Positions 14,623-18,455 of a stretch of DNA of 18,455 bases are shown here, in pieces. The notes beneath the pieces are model-generated. The model did not search any database. It was given only the letters and a program-made list of their open reading frames with translations, and had not been told where the DNA came from. A program made the position numbers and the translations under genes. Source of the stretch: Paracoccaceae bacterium (GTDB taxonomy: Bacteria > Pseudomonadota > Alphaproteobacteria > Rhodobacterales > Rhodobacteraceae); the NCBI GenBank assembly GCA_015487335.1, contig WFPZ01000258.1, positions 1-18,455 on the forward strand, written 5' to 3'. Positions within the stretch are counted from its first letter, which is position 1. Every line of letters begins with the position of its first letter.

Positions 14623-15561
14623 TCAAGATGCGCCTTGCGCGGGCCCGGCCCCCTGCCCTGCGATCACCTCCTGAAACTCCCGCCATTCCCGCGCGCTCAT
14701 GCCGCTCGTTTCCTGCGTCACCTCCTCGCCCTTCAGCATCCGGCGGACGCAGTCGAGCGCCTGGGCGCTCAGCGTCACCCCGCCCATGCGGTAATCCTCG
14801 AAGGCGCCGTAGGCCGCCGGCACCCAGTCGGCAACCACGCGGGCGATGGTCTCGGCATAGGCGCGGATCTCGTACTGGGCGTGGGCATCGGCGCGCAGGC
14901 GCAGGAAGTGGAAAAGGTTGTGCAGGTCCACCTTCCAGTACCACTGGGTATAGATGTTGGTGGGCAGGTTCATGCGCGCCAGCTCGCGCGCCAGCCCCTG
15001 CTTGCCCTCGTCCGAGATCATCTCTTCGTAGTGGTCGTAGCAGCGCGCCGCGTCGGACTTGAGAATCTCCAGCACCCGCGCGGCTTCCTCCTCGCCCAGA
15101 AGCTCGCCCCGGCCCTGGTTGTTGACGGTGGACTGGGCGGCGAGGTGCTCGCGCGCGGGGAAGTAGAACTCGCGGTCGAGGATGGAATAGCGGGCCGAGT
15201 ATTCGTTGACGTTGGCGGTGCGGTGGCGGATCCACTGCCGCGCCACGAAGACCGGCAGCTTCACGTGCAGCTTGATCTCGCACATCTCGAAGGGGGTGGA
15301 GTGCCAGTGGCGCATCAGGTAGCGGATCAGCCCCTTGTCGTTGCTCACAGATTTGGTGCCCTTGCCGTAGCTCACCCGCGCCGCCTGGCAGATGGCGGCG
15401 TCATCGCCCATGTAGTCGATGACACGGACGAAACCGTGGTCAAGCACCTCATGGGCCAGATAGAGGTGCTTTTCCATGCCCTCCGAGACGGCGCGCAGCG
15501 TGGGGCGCGGCCTGGCGCGCAGGCTTTCGATTTCGGCCAGTTGTTCGGGAGAAAGCGGCAT
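14623..15561 (-). CDS. thyX: Flavin-dependent thymidylate synthase ThyX
   Basis: Makes dTMP from dUMP using FAD, NADPH and methylene-tetrahydrofolate, releasing tetrahydrofolate. The ThyX motif RHRTANVNEYSARY (112-125) fits RHRxxSxNExSxRY closely, with FEMCEIKLHVKLPVFVARQW before it and LPTNIYTQWYWKVDLHNLFH downstream. At 312 aa it is the long alphaproteobacterial form with N- and C-terminal extensions. The ATG at 15561 follows AAGGAT; the frame is open upstream but across the divergent promoter. A candidate -10 TATAGT lies about 40 bp upstream. HPF-like and thyX probably share a transcript. Because ThyX regenerates tetrahydrofolate directly, the organism may lack classical ThyA/FolA, which cannot be seen here. 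Confidence 0.97.
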   Translation of the reverse strand: MPLSPEQLAEIESLRARPRPTLRAVSEGMEKHLYLAHEVLDHGFVRVIDYMGDDAAICQAARVSYGKGTKSVSNDKGLIRYLMRHWHSTPFEMCEIKLHVKLPVFVARQWIRHRTANVNEYSARYSILDREFYFPAREHLAAQSTVNNQGRGELLGEEEAARVLEILKSDAARCYDHYEEMISDEGKQGLARELARMNLPTNIYTQWYWKVDLHNLFHFLRLRADAHAQYEIRAYAETIARVVADWVPAAYGAFEDYRMGGVTLSAQALDCVRRMLKGEEVTQETSGMSAREWREFQEVIAGQGAGPAQGAS

Positions 15562-15598
15562 GGGGGCGAATCCTTGGCAGAGTTTCCGACCAGTGCAT

Positions 15599-15604
15599 AC
15601 TATA
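15599..15604 (-). promoter_or_regulatory. Candidate thyX -10 element
   Basis: TATAGT on the minus strand, within the A/T-rich patch ATAGATATAGTATG that stands out in GC-rich surroundings. It is placed to start transcription about 30 bases before the thyX ATG. The matching -35 region (17 bp upstream) is poor (CTTTCC-like), so an activator or an extended -10 may be needed. Confidence 0.45.
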
Positions 15605-15739
15605 TCTATGGGCCGGGATGGGAAAGCGCCGCAGGATACTGTGTCTGTGCCTGTGGCGGGAAGCCCGCAGCCCTGTGCCACGGCGTTGACTTCAGCGGCG
15701 AAATTTCCCAGCCTGCGCCAAAGGCAACAGACGGCCACG

Positions 15740-17062
15740 ATGAGCATTTCCTCCCCGGCGCGCAGGCAGCCTGCGGCCAAGGCAACAGTTTCCGCGCTGC
15801 GCCGGGCCTGCGGGGCGGCGCTGTTGATTTTTGCGCTGGCTTTGCTGCCGGTTGCGGGTGCAGCGCACCCCCGGGCGGAAACGGCGGACGGGGCAGCGGC
15901 CCTGCTGGCCCGCGCCGCAGCACAGATCAATGCGGGCCGGGCGCTGGAGGGTGCCGAGGCCGCGCGCCGGGCCTACGGGCTGGCGGGCAGCCGGGCCGCG
16001 CGCTTTCTGGCGGCACGGCTGGCGGGGGCAGGCTATTTCCGGGCAGGGCGGTTCCTGCGGGCCGAGTTGTGGCTGCGCCGGGCCCTGACCCATGCCCCGC
16101 AGCCCTCGGCCCGGCAGGCGGTGGCCCGCGAAATGGCCGCGCTCAGCGCCGCTCGGCCGCTGAACCTGCGCCTCAGCCTCTCGCTGGCCCCCAACAGCAA
16201 CGTCAACAACGGCGCGGCGGCCGAGACGGTCACCCTGTGGAGCCTGCCCTTCGTGCTCAGCCCGGATGCGCGCGCACTGGCCGGGCTGGAGGCCTCCGCG
16301 GGGCTGGAGGCCACCTATCGGCTGGGGCGCTCGGCGACCGGGGAAACCCGGCTGGGGCTTGCGCTTTACGGGCGCGGCTTCGTGCTCTCGCCGCAGGCGC
16401 GGCGGCTGGCGCCGGGGGTGAGAGGGGCGGAGTACGCCTTTGCCCGGGCCGAAGCCGCGCTGACGCGGCTGTGGCGGCCCGCCTCCGGGGCCGGGCAGAT
16501 CAGCCTGGAGCTGCGCGCCGGGCGCGACTGGTATGGCGGCGCGCCCTACAGCCGCTACGGGCGGCTGAGCGTGGCACGGGGCTTCGGGCCGGGGCCGGAG
16601 GGCGCGCTGCGGCTGGCGGGCAGTTACGAGCGGCGGGTGCTGGCGGCCTCGGGCGCGGCCTCGGACACCCTGGCGCTGGAGGCCGGCGGCGTCCGGCCCC
16701 TGGCCGGGGGCGACAGCCTGGCCTGGACCCTGGCGGCGAGCCGGACCGGCTCGGACGCCCCGGAGGCGGCCAACACCGCGCTGCGGGCCGGGCTGCGCTA
16801 CGGCTTCGCCCGGCCGGTGCTTGGGGCGGGGCTGTCGCTTGCGCTGGCGCTGGAGCGGCGCGATTTCGCCTTCTCGCCCTATGCGCCCGGCGGGCGGCAG
16901 GACCTGAGCCTGAGCGCCGGGGCGTCGCTGCTGTTTCCGGGGCTGTCCTACATGGGCTTCTCGCCCAGCCTGTCGCTGGAGTGGCGGCGGACGATCTCCA
17001 GCGTCTCGCTGTTCAGCCGCAACGCGGCGGCGCTGCGGCTGGGGGTTCAATCCGATTTCTGA
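15740..17062 (+). CDS. Slam-like surface lipoprotein assembly modifier (DUF560-type barrel)
   Basis: Predicted outer-membrane protein of 440 aa. From ATG 15740 the N-terminus is a signal peptide: basic RRQPAAK, hydrophobic GAALLIFALALLPVAGAA, likely cleavage near residue 42. Residues about 50-135 are Ala-rich, TPR-like helices (AAALLARAAAQINAGRALEG; RAELWLRRALTHAP). From about 142 a beta barrel begins with LRLSLSLAPNSNVNNG, the hallmark of the Slam/DUF560 C-terminal domain, and alternating strands run to a terminal Phe (LRLGVQSDF), as in the outer-membrane beta-signal. Slam proteins help move lipoproteins to the cell surface; no lipoprotein gene is adjacent here. The ribosome site is weak. 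It diverges from thyX and overlaps the convergent dioxygenase by 16 bp. Confidence 0.75.
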   Translation: MSISSPARRQPAAKATVSALRRACGAALLIFALALLPVAGAAHPRAETADGAAALLARAAAQINAGRALEGAEAARRAYGLAGSRAARFLAARLAGAGYFRAGRFLRAELWLRRALTHAPQPSARQAVAREMAALSAARPLNLRLSLSLAPNSNVNNGAAAETVTLWSLPFVLSPDARALAGLEASAGLEATYRLGRSATGETRLGLALYGRGFVLSPQARRLAPGVRGAEYAFARAEAALTRLWRPASGAGQISLELRAGRDWYGGAPYSRYGRLSVARGFGPGPEGALRLAGSYERRVLAASGAASDTLALEAGGVRPLAGGDSLAWTLAASRTGSDAPEAANTALRAGLRYGFARPVLGAGLSLALALERRDFAFSPYAPGGRQDLSLSAGASLLFPGLSYMGFSPSLSLEWRRTISSVSLFSRNAAALRLGVQSDF

Positions 17063-17868
17063 AGCGTTCCGGCAGCACCGAAACGGTAGGCCGAGATCGC
17101 CGCGCCCATCACCTTCTCGCCATAGACGCGCTGCGCGGGTTCACCGCTGGCGGCACCGGCGGCCACCCAGATCGGGGCGAGGTGTTCTTCGCGCGGATGG
17201 GCGGCGCGGGCACCGGGGGCGGCGGCCCAGTCGGCCAGGGCCGCTTCGCGCCGGGCAGGGGCGCCCTCGACCACGGCGGTGAGCCAGGCGTCGAACGCCT
17301 CCGAGGGGCCGGTATCGCCCCCGCCCAGGAAGGCGCGCAGGTTGTGGTAGCTCATCCCCGAGCCGATGATCACCACCCCCTCACGGCGCAGGGGGGCCAG
17401 GGCGTGGCCGGCGGCCAGGTGGTGGGCCGGGTCGAGATCGGCCCGGATCGACATCTGGATCACCGGCACCTCGGGCTCGGGCATGGCCAGCATCATCGGG
17501 ATGAACACGCCGTGGTCATAGTCGCGCCGGTCGTCGAGACGGGCCGCGATCCCCGCTTCGCGAAGCAGCCCGGCGGCGCGGGCGGCGATCTCGGGGCTGC
17601 CCCGGGCGGGCCACTCCAGCCGGTAGGTATGCGGCGGGAAATTGTAATAGTCGTAGTAGAGCCCCGGATCTTCCTTCGTGGAAAGCGTGATCTCGGGCTC
17701 TTCCCAATGGGCGGTGACAACCAGCACCGCGCGCGGCCGTTGCGGCAGGCCGGTGATCAGCCCCTCGAGGAAGGCGCGCATGCCGTTCCAGGTCTCCGGC
17801 GGGTCCCACTCCATGAAGAAGCAGGGGCCGCCGCCGTGGGGGATGAAAAAGCTGGGCTGCATTTTCAT
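17047..17868 (-). CDS. LigB/YgiD family class III extradiol dioxygenase
   Basis: A 273-aa cytoplasmic metalloenzyme of the 4,5-DOPA extradiol dioxygenase (YgiD/DODA, LigB) family, which opens catechol rings. IPHGGGP (His11), VTAHWEEP (His54), DYDHGVFIPM (His119), GSGMSYHNLRAF (His175) and AHPREEHLAP (His224) are the conserved family histidines that make up the metal site and active-site pocket. The natural substrate in bacteria is usually unknown. The ATG at 17868 follows AAGGAG; a second in-frame ATG lies two codons on. It is divergent from gloA across a 177-bp region rich in inverted repeats, and its stop codon lies inside the 3' end of the Slam-like gene. Confidence 0.92.
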   Translation of the reverse strand: MKMQPSFFIPHGGGPCFFMEWDPPETWNGMRAFLEGLITGLPQRPRAVLVVTAHWEEPEITLSTKEDPGLYYDYYNFPPHTYRLEWPARGSPEIAARAAGLLREAGIAARLDDRRDYDHGVFIPMMLAMPEPEVPVIQMSIRADLDPAHHLAAGHALAPLRREGVVIIGSGMSYHNLRAFLGGGDTGPSEAFDAWLTAVVEGAPARREAALADWAAAPGARAAHPREEHLAPIWVAAGAASGEPAQRVYGEKVMGAAISAYRFGAAGTLQKSD

Positions 17869-17892
17869 GGCTCCTTGAGGCTTCTACGGATG

Positions 17893-17968
17893 ATCCTGGA
17901 TCAGGATGGCCGCTTGCGCCCTGTGCGGCAATGCCCACAGGCGCAAAGGTTCTGTGCGATGGCGCACA
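17893..17968. promoter_or_regulatory. Three inverted repeats between the dioxygenase gene and gloA
   Basis: ATCCTG-GAT-CAGGAT (17893-17907) is a perfect 6-bp dyad. TTGCGCCcTGTG (17914-17925) pairs with CACAGGCGCAA (17936-17946), 11 bp with one bulged base. TGTGCG-ATGG-CGCACA (17953-17968) is a perfect 6-bp dyad. The last two share CTGTGCG, its copies starting 31 bp apart, about three helical turns. Their place between divergent genes suggests operators, although the RNA could also fold. Confidence 0.55.
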
Positions 17969-18045
17969 AGACATCACTGGGCCATTGCTCTTGCCGGCCC
18001 GGTTTCCGATAGTGTTGCGGGCGCAATCAAGGCAGGGGAAGGACG

Positions 18046-18455
18046 ATGAAAATTCGCTATCTGCACACCATGGTCCGGGTGCTCGACCTGGAAAAATCCA
18101 TGGCTTTCTATGAGCTTCTGGGGCTGAAGGAGACCCGCCGCGTCGACAGCGAGGCCGGGCGCTTCACCCTTGTCTTCATGGCCCCGCCGGGGCAGGAGGA
18201 GTGCCCGGTGGAACTGACGTGGAACTGGGACGGCGATCCGGGGCTGCCCTCGGACAGCCGCCATTTCGGGCATCTGGCCTATGAGGTCGAGAACATCTAC
18301 GAGATGTGCCAGCACCTGATGGACAACGGCATCGTCATCAACCGCCCCCCGCGCGACGGGCGCATGGCCTTCGTGCGCTCGCCCGACAACATCTCGATCG
18401 AACTGCTGCAGATGGGCGGGGCGCTGGAGCCGGCCGAGCCGTGGCTGAGCATGGA
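18046..18455 (+). CDS. gloA: Lactoylglutathione lyase (glyoxalase I), 3' cut by window edge
   Basis: Isomerises the methylglyoxal-glutathione hemithioacetal to S-lactoylglutathione in methylglyoxal detoxification. The frame gives 136 residues before the window ends, so probably only a few C-terminal residues are missing. The four metal ligands of the nickel-type GloA are in place: His7 (YLHTMVRV), Glu56 (CPVELTWN), His76 (HFGHLAYEV) and Glu119 (ISIELLQM). DLEKSMAFYELLGLKETRR is the typical first beta-alpha-beta unit. The ATG follows GGGGAAGGA. It starts about 80 bp from a set of inverted repeats shared with the divergent dioxygenase gene, hinting at joint control. Identity is secure. Confidence 0.95.
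   Translation, partial: MKIRYLHTMVRVLDLEKSMAFYELLGLKETRRVDSEAGRFTLVFMAPPGQEECPVELTWNWDGDPGLPSDSRHFGHLAYEVENIYEMCQHLMDNGIVINRPPRDGRMAFVRSPDNISIELLQMGGALEPAEPWLSM

Noticed and set aside
15476..15739. Upstream extension of the Slam-like gene
   Set aside because: It would overlap the thyX start and its promoter and bury the clear signal peptide that begins at 15740.
14635..18012. 1125-codon plus-strand frame spanning thyX, the Slam-like gene and the dioxygenase
   Set aside because: Antisense to thyX and the dioxygenase and out of frame with the Slam-like barrel; Gly/Ala/Arg-rich with no motif.

Overview
The window is compact, high-GC DNA with strong codon bias and closely packed genes. Its gene content fits a Rhodobacterales-type alphaproteobacterium: a divergent phaZ / phaC-phaP-phaR cluster, ThyX as thymidylate synthase, and a Hint-domain protein of the kind common in that order. 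I see no tRNA or rRNA gene, insertion sequence, phage gene or CRISPR array, so this reads as chromosomal core sequence with a few accessory genes. No gene-free stretch exceeds about 215 bases.

Layout, left to right. Positions 1-3420 (+) hold the end of an amino-acid-type ABC permease, a glutamine-synthetase-family ligase (PuuA/GlnA-like) and a DegT/DnrJ-type aminotransferase preceded by a perfect 10-bp inverted repeat. This looks like a small uptake-and-conversion set for an amine or amino compound whose identity cannot be read here. Positions 3444-7527 (-) hold, in transcription order, phaC (PHA synthase), phaP (phasin), phaR (repressor) and a LysR-type regulator. phaZ (7625-8893, +) diverges from phaC. 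Together these genes make, coat, regulate and remobilise polyhydroxybutyrate granules. A CTGC-N3-GCAG element, the reported PhaR operator, sits between the -35 and -10 elements of a good candidate phaP promoter. A clear intrinsic terminator separates phaP from phaR.

Positions 9109-9858 (-) encode a small serine alpha/beta hydrolase. thrS (10001-11947, +) follows with all zinc and editing residues in place, and then a protein with a degenerate Hint domain. Positions 13043-13773 (-) hold an ArsC/Spx-like thioredoxin-fold protein and a four-helix membrane protein. cspA (+) converges on a short HPF/RaiA-family ribosome hibernation factor, which lies downstream of thyX (both -).

Positions 15740-17062 (+) encode a Slam-like outer-membrane barrel protein with no surface-lipoprotein gene beside it. 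Its end overlaps a convergent LigB/YgiD-type dioxygenase by 16 bp. A divergent promoter region with three inverted repeats separates the dioxygenase from gloA (glyoxalase I), which the window edge cuts.

No clearly new multi-gene system is evident. The points most worth following are the phaP operator geometry, the degT leader dyad, the orphan Slam, the catalytically dead-looking Hint domain, and the stacked dyads upstream of gloA.
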